Shown: piece after piece, positions 1 through 4,980 of the stretch
Layout of the letters: every line of letters begins with the position of its first letter
Position numbering within the stretch: the stretch's first letter is position 1
From: Nostoc sp. CHAB 5715
GTDB lineage: Bacteria > Cyanobacteriota > Cyanobacteriia > Cyanobacteriales > Nostocaceae
Direction of reading: 5' to 3'
DNA length: 5,300 nucleotides
NCBI RefSeq assembly: GCF_020829685.1
Contig: NZ_JAIVFR010000523.1
Span: 1-5,300 of the forward strand
Notes under the pieces: generated by a model
Told to the model about the DNA's origin: nothing
What the model saw: the letters and a program-made list of their open reading frames with translations, nothing else
Databases searched by the model: none
Position numbers and translations under genes: made by a program

Positions 1-1
1 A

Positions 2-649
2 TCTCCTTATGAAGGCTATATATCGCTGGCTGAACGGCTCAACAGCCTTGTTCCCGGAAATGGCCCGCGCAAGTCATTGTTTGTGACGACCGGTGCAGAA
101 GCCACGGAGAATGCGGTCAAGATCGCCCGTGCCTATACCGGCCGACCGGCGATTCTCGCTTTTGTTGGCGGGTTTCATGGCCGCACAATGCTGGGTATGG
201 CGCTCACGGGTAAAGTGCTTCCTTACAAAAAGGGATTTGGCCCCTTGCCCGGCAGCATTTACCATCTGCCATTTCCCGACGCCTGCCGAAATATCGGGGA
301 AGCGGATGTGTTGAATGCGCTGGACCGCCTGTTCAAGGCAGATGTCGAGCCGGCCGATGTTGCCGCTATCATTGTTGAGCCAGTGCAAGGGGAAGGGGGG
401 TTCCTTGTTGCGCCGCCAAGTTTCCTGAGGCGTCTGCGTGAAATCTGCGACGCCCATGGCATTGTATTGATTGTCGATGAAGTCCAGACCGGCTTTGCCC
501 GGACAGGGACGCTTTTCGCACATGAACAGGCAGGGATTGAGGCAGATCTGGTTCCTATGGCAAAAAGCCTTGGCGGCGGATTTCCGATCGCTGCGGCGGC
601 AAAGCCAACATGTTTAACTTTTATTAAAAATAAAAATATTTTGCATTAA
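2..649 (+). CDS. gabT: 4-aminobutyrate aminotransferase, internal fragment (5' end outside window, 3' end replaced)
   Basis: Class III PLP-dependent aminotransferase that moves the amino group of GABA to 2-oxoglutarate, giving succinate semialdehyde and glutamate in the cytoplasmic GABA shunt. The frame is open from base 2, so the TTG at 77 is internal and not a start. Counting from base 2, the visible motifs are the PLP phosphate-binding TTGAE (29-33), GGFHGRT with the ring-stacking Phe58, EPVQGEGGF (126-134), DEVQTG with the PLP-nitrogen Asp159, and MAKS with the Schiff-base Lys188. Their spacing matches E. coli GabT Glu206, Glu211, Asp239 and Lys268 exactly (offset 80), so the fragment covers about residues 81-280 of a roughly 426-residue enzyme. 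After GGGFPIAAAA the family sequence (normally VTGRAE...) stops, and the last 16 codons to the TAA at 647-649 are AT-rich non-homologous sequence. GC-rich codon use and sequence style suggest a proteobacterium, unlike everything downstream. It is non-functional as written. A close omega-aminotransferase relative is less likely. Confidence 0.88.
   Translation, partial: SPYEGYISLAERLNSLVPGNGPRKSLFVTTGAEATENAVKIARAYTGRPAILAFVGGFHGRTMLGMALTGKVLPYKKGFGPLPGSIYHLPFPDACRNIGEADVLNALDRLFKADVEPADVAAIIVEPVQGEGGFLVAPPSFLRRLREICDAHGIVLIVDEVQTGFARTGTLFAHEQAGIEADLVPMAKSLGGGFPIAAAAKPTCLTFIKNKNILH
590..612. other. Border between proteobacterial and cyanobacterial DNA
   Basis: The gabT reading frame loses family similarity at about codon 200 (bases 599-601). 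Base composition changes within a few bases, from GC-rich coding sequence to a run dominated by A and T starting near 608. The exact join cannot be fixed without the parent sequences. No terminal inverted repeat, target-site duplication, integrase gene or tRNA end is visible here. This is best read as a chimeric join. Confidence 0.8.
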
Positions 650-669
650 ACCTTGTGATCTGACCAGAT

Positions 670-691
670 GTAAGTAATAGCGTCTACTTAC
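670..691. promoter_or_regulatory. Perfect palindrome matching the NtcA box (GTA-N8-TAC)
   Basis: GTAAGTA (670-676), an 8-base spacer and TACTTAC (685-691) form a perfect 7-bp inverted repeat. Its inner bases, GTA at 674-676 and TAC at 685-687, match the core consensus of NtcA, the cyanobacterial nitrogen regulator. It lies 137 bp upstream of the pterin dehydratase start. The -10-like TTAAAT at 702-707 is closer than the roughly 22-bp spacing of classic NtcA-activated promoters, so activation is uncertain. It could also be another dimeric regulator's operator or a chance hairpin. Confidence 0.4.
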
Positions 692-827
692 TAAGTCTGA
701 TTTAAATATGCACACAGGCATTATTCCCTAGTTGATCCTCCCATCCTTTCTCTATGGAGAATAAAAGGGATTTTATTTGATGAAATACATAATCTCACCC
801 AAATAATACAACTAGGAATTTCTTGAT

Positions 828-1109
828 ATGGCACAACTACTCACTGAGGCGGAAATTCAAGAAAGTGCAAAGGTTCTGTCAGGTTGGACTGTTAAAGGCT
901 CCAACTTGGAGATTACCCGCACATTCAACGATTTTATCCAAGCAATTGAGTTTGTCAATAAGCTGGTGGAGCCTGCTGAGTCGGCTGGACATCATCCAGA
1001 TATAGAGATTTCCTACAATAAAGTGAAGATTACACTCACAACACATGATGCAGGCGGGCTGACGCAGGCTGACTTTGATTTAGCGCAGGCGATTTCCCAA
1101 ATTAACTAA
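828..1109 (+). CDS. Pterin-4a-carbinolamine dehydratase (4a-hydroxytetrahydrobiopterin dehydratase)
   Basis: Small cytoplasmic enzyme of the PCD/DCoH (PhhB) family that dehydrates 4a-hydroxytetrahydropterin to quinonoid dihydropterin, recycling the cofactor. The 93-residue length is normal for bacterial PCD. The family signature is intact: AGHHPDIEISYNKV with His55, His56 and Pro57, then TTHDAGGLTQADFD with His73 and Asp82, corresponding to the active-site histidines 61, 62 and 79 of mammalian PCD. The ATG at 828 is preceded by AGGA (814-817) with a 10-base spacer. An overlapping frame from 823 is a shadow of this gene. No aromatic amino acid hydroxylase lies nearby, and many cyanobacteria carry PCD without an obvious one, so the physiological substrate in this organism is unclear. 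No operon partner is visible, since 800 bp of noncoding DNA follows. The family assignment is secure; the cellular role is inferred. Confidence 0.93.
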   Translation: MAQLLTEAEIQESAKVLSGWTVKGSNLEITRTFNDFIQAIEFVNKLVEPAESAGHHPDIEISYNKVKITLTTHDAGGLTQADFDLAQAISQIN

Positions 1110-1156
1110 GTACAGCTTTGCGTAAAATCGTGGCGAATTGAGGGTTGAAATTTAAA

Positions 1157-1286
1157 CGCAGAGGGGAGGCAGCGCGTTGCGGGGGTTCCCACACCACTTG
1201 CTTTATGCAGGTGTTCCCGTCCACCGCAGTGGCTCCCCGTTGTAGCGACTGCCGTCGCGCAGAGGTAAGCGCAAAGGTACGCAGAG
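1157..1286. repeat. CGCAGAGG-type short repeat array
   Basis: Copies of CGCAGAGG or close variants start at 1157, 1258, 1270 (CGCAAAGG) and 1280 (CGCAGAG). The last three are spaced 12 and 10 bases apart, while the first is separated from them by a GC-rich structured block. Arrays of this 'cgcagagg' type recur between genes in Nostoc-like cyanobacteria (recalled, not searched). No coding function is seen. Confidence 0.65.
1168..1253. repeat. Structured GC-rich repeat element nested in the CGCAGAGG array
   Basis: The block begins with GGCAG (1168-1172) and ends with its complement CTGCC (1249-1253). GGGG and CCCC runs lie just inside and could extend an imperfect outer stem. Inside are two hairpins: CACTTGC/GCAGGTG (1195-1201 with 1207-1213, one G-T pair, loop TTTAT) and CCAC/GTGG (1221-1224 with 1229-1232, loop CGCA). 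It resembles dispersed palindromic repeats of heterocyst-forming cyanobacteria. No open frame or transposase is present. It could be a non-autonomous mobile repeat, which is inference. Confidence 0.55.
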
Positions 1287-1393
1287 AATTCGCTACGAAT
1301 TAATGAAATGTTGTACTAAGTGATTTCTTCTGACATCTTGCACTAGGTAACTGGAAGTCACCGCAACGAAAGACACAGCGCGTAGCAAGCTTT

Positions 1394-1441
1394 AAGGCAA
1401 AACTACGGGTTTTGCTTTAGAGTCGCGGGTTTGAAAAACCC
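1394..1441. other. Two adjacent hairpins
   Basis: The first hairpin pairs AAGGCAAAAC (1394-1403) with GTTTTGCTTT (1409-1418), with one G-T pair and loop TACGG. The second pairs GGGTTT (1427-1432) with AAACCC (1436-1441), with loop GAA. They could end the upstream transcript, but neither is followed by a clear T-run, so a terminator call is weak. They may simply be part of the repeat landscape. Confidence 0.4.
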
Positions 1442-1461
1442 TAATTTCTAAGCTGGTGTTT

Positions 1462-1469
1462 GCGATCGC
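1462..1469. repeat. HIP1 octamer GCGATCGC
   Basis: Exact copy of the highly iterated palindrome that is strongly over-represented in many cyanobacterial genomes. It supports a cyanobacterial origin for this part of the window. Confidence 0.85.
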
Positions 1470-1594
1470 AATAGCAGATAAACTACCCTGCATGAAGGCT
1501 TTGCTTACATTTGTATAGCTGAGTCATTGTGTTTTAATTGGTCTGCGAATTTTAGTAGGGCTAAGTGCAAAAAGGAATTTTTACTGACAATCTG

Positions 1595-1656
1595 CTAAAT
1601 GTCTAAGCTTGGAGCGAGCGAATGCCTTAAACCTTACTCCCTGCTTAGATATTTAG
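1595..1656. other. Long inverted repeat, possible structured RNA or palindromic repeat
   Basis: CTAAATGTCTAAGC (1595-1608) pairs with GCTTAGATATTTAG (1643-1656) over 14 positions, with one G-T pair. Inside the loop, GGAG (1611-1614) can pair with CTCC (1637-1640), extending the stem after a small internal loop. It sits about 40 bp upstream of the porin promoter's -35 element and contains no open frame. It could be a terminator-like barrier, a small RNA, a protein-binding palindrome or a dispersed repeat; the sequence alone does not decide. Confidence 0.45.
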
Positions 1657-1696
1657 ATAATTATGTGTGACAGTTCTTAAGGCGATCACTCCAATC

Positions 1697-1724
1697 TTGC
1701 CATCTAGATCAGATGTTTTATAAT
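1697..1724 (+). promoter_or_regulatory. Sigma70-type promoter for the porin gene
   Basis: TTGCCA (1697-1702) and a perfect TATAAT (1719-1724) are separated by 16 bp, close to the group 1 sigma consensus. Transcription from here would start near 1731 and leave a 5' leader of about 200 bases before the porin ATG. No other -35/-10 pair this good was seen in the gap. Confidence 0.55.
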
Positions 1725-1751
1725 GTTATGATATAGAGATATGTTTTTGCA

Positions 1752-1788
1752 TAAGTTAATCAGATAAGTTTTTAACCCTAAGTTAATC
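1752..1788. repeat. Spaced TAAGTT direct repeats in the porin leader
   Basis: TAAGTTAATC occurs at 1752-1761 and again exactly at 1779-1788, with a shorter copy, TAAGTT, at 1765-1770 between them. The starts are 13 and 14 bases apart. The copies lie just downstream of the predicted transcription start, where a repressor could act. I do not recognise the site; it is not a clear Fur box. The region is AT-rich, so chance remains possible. Confidence 0.35.
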
Positions 1789-1911
1789 GTTTATTAGCTT
1801 TGCAAAAACTAAAATTGTAGTAATGGCAACTATGCCTCATGCACAGGTTTCAATGAGATGTCGCATTTTTGAGAATTAGGTGCAACGAAACCAATTATCT
1901 AAACAAGGTGT

Positions 1912-1917
1912 GAGGAG
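1912..1917 (+). promoter_or_regulatory. Ribosome binding site fixing the porin start at 1928
   Basis: GAGGAG lies 10 bases before the ATG at 1928. The in-frame GTG at 1880 lacks a comparable site and would place 16 polar residues ahead of the signal peptide. Confidence 0.75.
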
Positions 1918-1927
1918 TAAAGAGAAA

Positions 1928-3661
1928 ATGTCTAGTATATTGTGGAAATCCTTAGTGGTTAGCCCAGCAATTTTGGGAGCGACATTGTTAGTTTCAACAA
2001 CAGCAATTGCGGCTCCAAACACAACCACCGAAGTATCACCAGCCGCACAACCAGGTGTAACAGAAGTTGCCCAACAGCCAGAAATGTTGGCTCAAACAAC
2101 CATTGATCAAGTTAACCGCTACAGCAACGAAGGTAACCAAAATAATTCTCAGTCTCAAGTAACATCGGTTTCTCAATTTTCCGACGTACAACCCACCGAC
2201 TGGGCATTCCAAGCATTGCAGTCTTTGGTTGAGCGCTATGGTTGTATTGCAGGTTATCCAAATGCTACTTATCGCGGTAATCGTGCTTTGACGCGTTATG
2301 AATTTGCTGCTGGTTTGAACGCCTGTTTGGATCGGGTTAACGAATTGATTGCCACAGCAACAGCTGACTTAGTTACTAAACAAGATTTAGCTACCTTACA
2401 ACGGTTACAAGAAGAATTTTCGGCAGAATTAGCAACCCTACGTGGCCGCGTAGATACCTTAGAAGCGCGGACTGCTGAATTGGAAGCCAATCAGTTTTCT
2501 ACTACCACCAAACTAGTTGGTGAAGCTATTTTTGCTGTTAGTGATGCCTTTGGCGATAACACTGGTGATGCTAATAATACTGTCTTCCAAAACAGAGTAC
2601 GTTTAGACTTACAAACTAGCTTCACTGGTAGAGACGTTTTGCACACCCGTCTCGCAGCCGGGAATGCACAAGCCTTTTCACTAATAGATAACGATGGTGA
2701 TCCTATCAACAACACTGCTGAAGGCACACAAACATTTCAAGTTGGTGCTGGTAGTGGTAACAACAGTGTCAGCATAGATCGTTTAACCTATCAAGCTCCC
2801 ATAGGCCCAGCCCAAGTTTACCTTGCGGCAAGTGGGGGACGACACAGCCATTATGCTGCTGTTAACAACCCTTACTTTTTCGACCAAACTGACGGTGGTA
2901 ATGGTGCTTTGTCTGCCTTTGCTTCTGAAAGTCCCATCTATCGTATTGGTGGTGGCGCAGGTATAGCGCTTAATCTACCCCTTGGTAGAGGTCAGGGTAT
3001 CCTGGGAAATAGTTCAATAACTGCGGGTTACTTGGCGTCCCAAGCTAATGATCCTGGTATTAGTGCAGGTCTGACCAACGGCGACTATGCAGCTCTTGGA
3101 CAGTTAAACTTTAGTGTTGGCGATCGCTTGGCCTTAGCTGCTACTTACGTTCACGGATACAGTGCAGGCGGTGCTTTATTCGACTCGGGTGAGGCATCAG
3201 ACGTAAACACTTCTTTGGGAGCAAGACCTTTTGCAGTAGGTACTGAACAATCTAACGCTTTACTAAATGCAGGTTCCAGTAACTCCTACGGTGTGTCGGC
3301 TGCATTTAGACCCAGCGACAAGCTGTCAGTTAGTGGCTTCGTCTCTTACCACGATGTGACAGGCTTTGGTGCAGATGATGATTATGAATCTTGGTCATAC
3401 GGCGCTGGGGTTGCTTTAGCTGACTTTGGTAAACGGGGTAACGTTTTAGGTATTTTTGCTGGCGCACAGCCCTATTCCTTTAACCGACCAGGTTTTGGTG
3501 GTAATAATGACATACCATATCACTTTGAAGGCTTCTACAAGTATCGCGTGTCAGATAACATCTCTGTTACCCCGGGTGTAATCTGGTTGACCTCTCCTGG
3601 TCAAAACAGCGATAACGATGATGCTATTATCGGTACGCTCAGAACAACTTTCACCTTTTAG
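1928..3661 (+). CDS. SLH-domain outer-membrane porin, cyanobacterial iron uptake porin family
   Basis: Channel protein of the outer membrane, 577 residues from the ATG chosen here. Residues 1-29 form a signal peptide: Lys7, a hydrophobic stretch and a cleavage site near AIAA. A low-complexity linker follows. One SLH domain spans about 82-135, from FSDVQPTDWA to ALTRYEFAAGLNACLDRV, and should bind the cell wall. It carries the Cys106/Cys133 pair typical of this family. A predicted coiled coil runs over about 136-188, and an OprB-like beta-barrel from about 195 to the end, rich in Gly, Asn and aromatic residues. The last residue is Phe (TTFTF), the usual signal for barrel assembly. Synechocystis Slr1841 and the abundant Anabaena porins share this plan, and family members have been linked to passage of inorganic ions including iron. 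Substrate here is inferred. It appears monocistronic, with a promoter about 200 bp upstream and a terminator 40 bp downstream. Confidence 0.93.
   Translation: MSSILWKSLVVSPAILGATLLVSTTAIAAPNTTTEVSPAAQPGVTEVAQQPEMLAQTTIDQVNRYSNEGNQNNSQSQVTSVSQFSDVQPTDWAFQALQSLVERYGCIAGYPNATYRGNRALTRYEFAAGLNACLDRVNELIATATADLVTKQDLATLQRLQEEFSAELATLRGRVDTLEARTAELEANQFSTTTKLVGEAIFAVSDAFGDNTGDANNTVFQNRVRLDLQTSFTGRDVLHTRLAAGNAQAFSLIDNDGDPINNTAEGTQTFQVGAGSGNNSVSIDRLTYQAPIGPAQVYLAASGGRHSHYAAVNNPYFFDQTDGGNGALSAFASESPIYRIGGGAGIALNLPLGRGQGILGNSSITAGYLASQANDPGISAGLTNGDYAALGQLNFSVGDRLALAATYVHGYSAGGALFDSGEASDVNTSLGARPFAVGTEQSNALLNAGSSNSYGVSAAFRPSDKLSVSGFVSYHDVTGFGADDDYESWSYGAGVALADFGKRGNVLGIFAGAQPYSFNRPGFGGNNDIPYHFEGFYKYRVSDNISVTPGVIWLTSPGQNSDNDDAIIGTLRTTFTF
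3120..3127. repeat. HIP1 octamer inside the porin gene
   Basis: GCGATCGC, within the extended form GGCGATCGCT at 3119-3128, encodes part of VGDRLA in the barrel region. Confidence 0.85.
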
Positions 3662-3700
3662 AGTGTTGACTATCCACCGATAATTTTGAACTCTATTGCT

Positions 3701-3729
3701 CCCCGCCATCAGGCGGGGCTTTTTGTTTT
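3701..3729 (+). terminator. Rho-independent terminator after the porin gene
   Basis: CCCCGCC (3701-3707) pairs perfectly with GGCGGGG (3712-3718) around an ATCA loop. It is followed by CTTTTTGTTTT (3719-3729). The stem starts 40 bp after the porin stop. Bases 3730-3873 beyond it show nothing I can name apart from an isolated TATACT at 3769-3774 with no convincing -35. Confidence 0.85.
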
Positions 3730-3873
3730 CGGTAGCAGCAACAAATAAACACCAGTAGTTAACCGGAGTATACTGGAAGAGTTAGGATCTGTGAATTATG
3801 GCGGGTTTTATATGAGTAGAGCAGAGTAGGGTGGTCATTGTAATAGTCATTTTTGTTGCTTGTAACTACTAAT

Positions 3874-3923
3874 TAATGACTAATGACCAATGACCAATGA
3901 CTCATAACTAAATAACTAATAAC
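3874..3923. repeat. Tandem heptamer repeats upstream of cysK
   Basis: Seven near-identical units run head to tail: TAATGAC (3874), TAATGAC (3881), CAATGAC (3888), CAATGAC (3895), TCATAAC (3902), TAAATAAC (3909, one base longer) and TAATAAC (3917). These match the short tandemly repeated heptamers (STRR type) found between genes in heterocyst-forming cyanobacteria. The array ends directly at the cysK ribosome binding site, so it would be transcribed in the leader if the promoter lies upstream. Confidence 0.8.
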
Positions 3924-3936
3924 TAAGGGCGAAATT

Positions 3937-4899
3937 ATGCGAATTGCTCGTAACATTACAGAACTGGTTGGTCGTACACCCCTAGTGCAGTTGAACCGCA
4001 TTCCCCAAACAGAAGGATGTGTTGCAAAAATTGTGGTGAAACTGGAAAGTATGAACCCATCGGCATCAGTTAAAGATCGGATTGGGGTGAGTATGATTAA
4101 CGCCGCCGAAGAAGAAGGGCTGATTACTCCTCTTAAGACAGTATTGGTGGAACCTACCTCTGGAAACACAGGAATTGCCCTAGCAATGGCAGCAGCAGCT
4201 AAGGGTTATCGGTTAATTTTGACAATGCCAGAGACAATGAGTGCGGAGCGACGGTCAATGTTGCGGGCCTATGGAGCAGAACTGGAACTAACGCCAGGGA
4301 TGGAAGGTATGAGTGGGGCAATTGGGCGGGCGCAACAAATGGTTAATACTATGCCAAATACTTATATGTTGCAGCAGTTCCGCAATCCAGCCAATGCAAA
4401 AGTGCATCAGGAAACTACAGCCCTTGAAATTTGGGAAGATACCGATGGACAAGTAGATATGATCGTAGCAGGGGTGGGAACAGGTGGTACGATCACTGGT
4501 GTAGCAGAAGTGATTAAAGCACGCAAGCCTAGTTTTAAGGCGATCGCAGTTGAACCATCCAATAGCCCAGTTTTATCTGGGGGACGCCCAGGACCACACA
4601 AAATTCAAGGAATTGGGGCTGGGTTCATTCCCCAAGTTCTCAAGATAAAATTAATTGATGAAGTGATTACCGTCACCGATGAAGAAGCGATCGCTTATAG
4701 TCGGCGTTTGGCAAAAGAAGAAGGGCTACTATCTGGTATTTCCAGTGGAGCAGCTTTATGTGCAGCAATTCGCGTTGCCCAACGTCAAGAAAATAAGGGA
4801 CGTTTAATTGTGATGATTCAGCCCAGTTTTGGTGAGAGGTATTTGAGTACACCGTTGTTCCAAGACCTGGAAACAAGGTTAGCCGCTAGCATCAGCTAA
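3937..4899 (+). CDS. cysK: Cysteine synthase A (O-acetylserine sulfhydrylase)
   Basis: Cytoplasmic PLP enzyme that makes L-cysteine and acetate from O-acetyl-L-serine and sulfide, the last step of sulfate assimilation. The 320-residue protein is complete for the family. The PLP Schiff-base lysine is Lys46 in [10 protein letters not shown]. The substrate loop is TSGNTG (74-79), the phosphate-binding loop GTGGT (181-185), and SGISSGAA (266-273) supplies the serine contacting the PLP nitrogen. [14 protein letters not shown] (219-232) is characteristic of CysK, and the C-terminal SFGERYLST is also typical. The ATG is preceded by AAGGG (3925-3929) with a 7-base spacer, immediately after the heptamer repeats. 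A dnaJ-like start lies 15 bp downstream, so the two may be co-transcribed. Two HIP1 sites lie inside. CysM-type synthases or cystathionine beta-synthase are less likely given the motifs and the lack of extra domains. Confidence 0.95.
   Translation: MRIARNITELVGRTPLVQLNRIPQTEGCVAKIVVKLESMNPSASVKDRIGVSMINAAEEEGLITPLKTVLVEPTSGNTGIALAMAAAAKGYRLILTMPETMSAERRSMLRAYGAELELTPGMEGMSGAIGRAQQMVNTMPNTYMLQQFRNPANAKVHQETTALEIWEDTDGQVDMIVAGVGTGGTITGVAEVIKARKPSFKAIAVEPSNSPVLSGGRPGPHKIQGIGAGFIPQVLKIKLIDEVITVTDEEAIAYSRRLAKEEGLLSGISSGAALCAAIRVAQRQENKGRLIVMIQPSFGERYLSTPLFQDLETRLAASIS
4540..4547. repeat. HIP1 octamer in cysK, first copy
   Basis: Exact GCGATCGC, read in frame as part of KAIAVE. Confidence 0.85.
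4687..4694. repeat. HIP1 octamer in cysK, second copy
   Basis: Exact GCGATCGC, read in frame as part of EEAIAYS. Confidence 0.85.
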
Positions 4900-4914
4900 C
4901 GATAAATTGAATTA

Positions 4915-4980
4915 ATGGTCAATTCTAAGCACGTTTCTAACCATTACGAAACTCTCAAAGTTAGTCCAAGATGCCTGTAG
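4915..4980 (+). pseudogene. Truncated 5' end of a DnaJ-domain (J-protein) gene
   Basis: A short frame opens with ATG 15 bp after the cysK stop and reads MVNSKHVSNHYETLKVSPR before ending in CL and a TAG. HYETLKVSPR is the start of helix I and the first loop of a J domain, which normally goes on as A-T-x-x-E-I-K-x-A-Y-R. The match stops at base 4971, where the sequence becomes the SusC-like fragment read on the other strand. I infer an intact cyanobacterial J-protein gene here in the source genome, cut by the join. J proteins stimulate Hsp70 ATPase. No strong ribosome binding site is visible, which fits translational coupling to cysK. Only 19 codons support this call, and the stop at 4978-4980 is not native. 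Confidence 0.65.

Larger units (their letters stand above)
1110..1927. other. Long noncoding region with repeats, hairpins and the porin promoter
   Basis: About 820 bp without a supportable gene. In order it holds a CGCAGAGG repeat array interrupted by a structured GC-rich element (1157-1286), two adjacent hairpins (1394-1441), a HIP1 octamer (1462-1469), a long inverted repeat (1595-1656), a sigma70-like promoter (1697-1724), TAAGTT repeats (1752-1788) and the porin ribosome binding site. Bases 1287-1393 and 1470-1594 show nothing I can name. Such repeat-filled gaps are common in filamentous cyanobacteria. Confidence 0.7.

Noticed and set aside
74..523. Long minus-strand open frame opposite gabT
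   Set aside because: It lies entirely over the well-supported gabT coding frame, shows no recognisable family, and is the usual antisense shadow in GC-rich coding DNA.
757..806. Two tiny frames (ATG at 757 and at 780) that could be leader peptides of the pterin gene
   Set aside because: Each would encode only 8 residues with no regulatory residue run or attenuator structure nearby; chance occurrence is likely.
823..1005. Second forward frame overlapping the pterin dehydratase
   Set aside because: It overlaps the intact PCD gene in another frame, lacks family features and does not use the ribosome binding site better.
1541..1585. Hairpin around AAAAAGGAATTTTT
   Set aside because: Pairing is short and made only of A-T pairs, expected by chance in this AT-rich gap.
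1752..1788. Fur box controlling the iron-uptake porin
   Set aside because: The AT-rich repeats do not match the GATAAT-type hexamer arrangement well enough; they are reported only as unexplained direct repeats.
3874..3923. CRISPR-like array
   Set aside because: The units are 7-8 bp and directly abutting, with no unique spacers, so they are tandem STRR-type repeats.
3873..4169. Minus-strand frame across the heptamer repeats and cysK start
   Set aside because: Part of it is simple translation of the tandem repeats and the rest is antisense to conserved CysK motifs.
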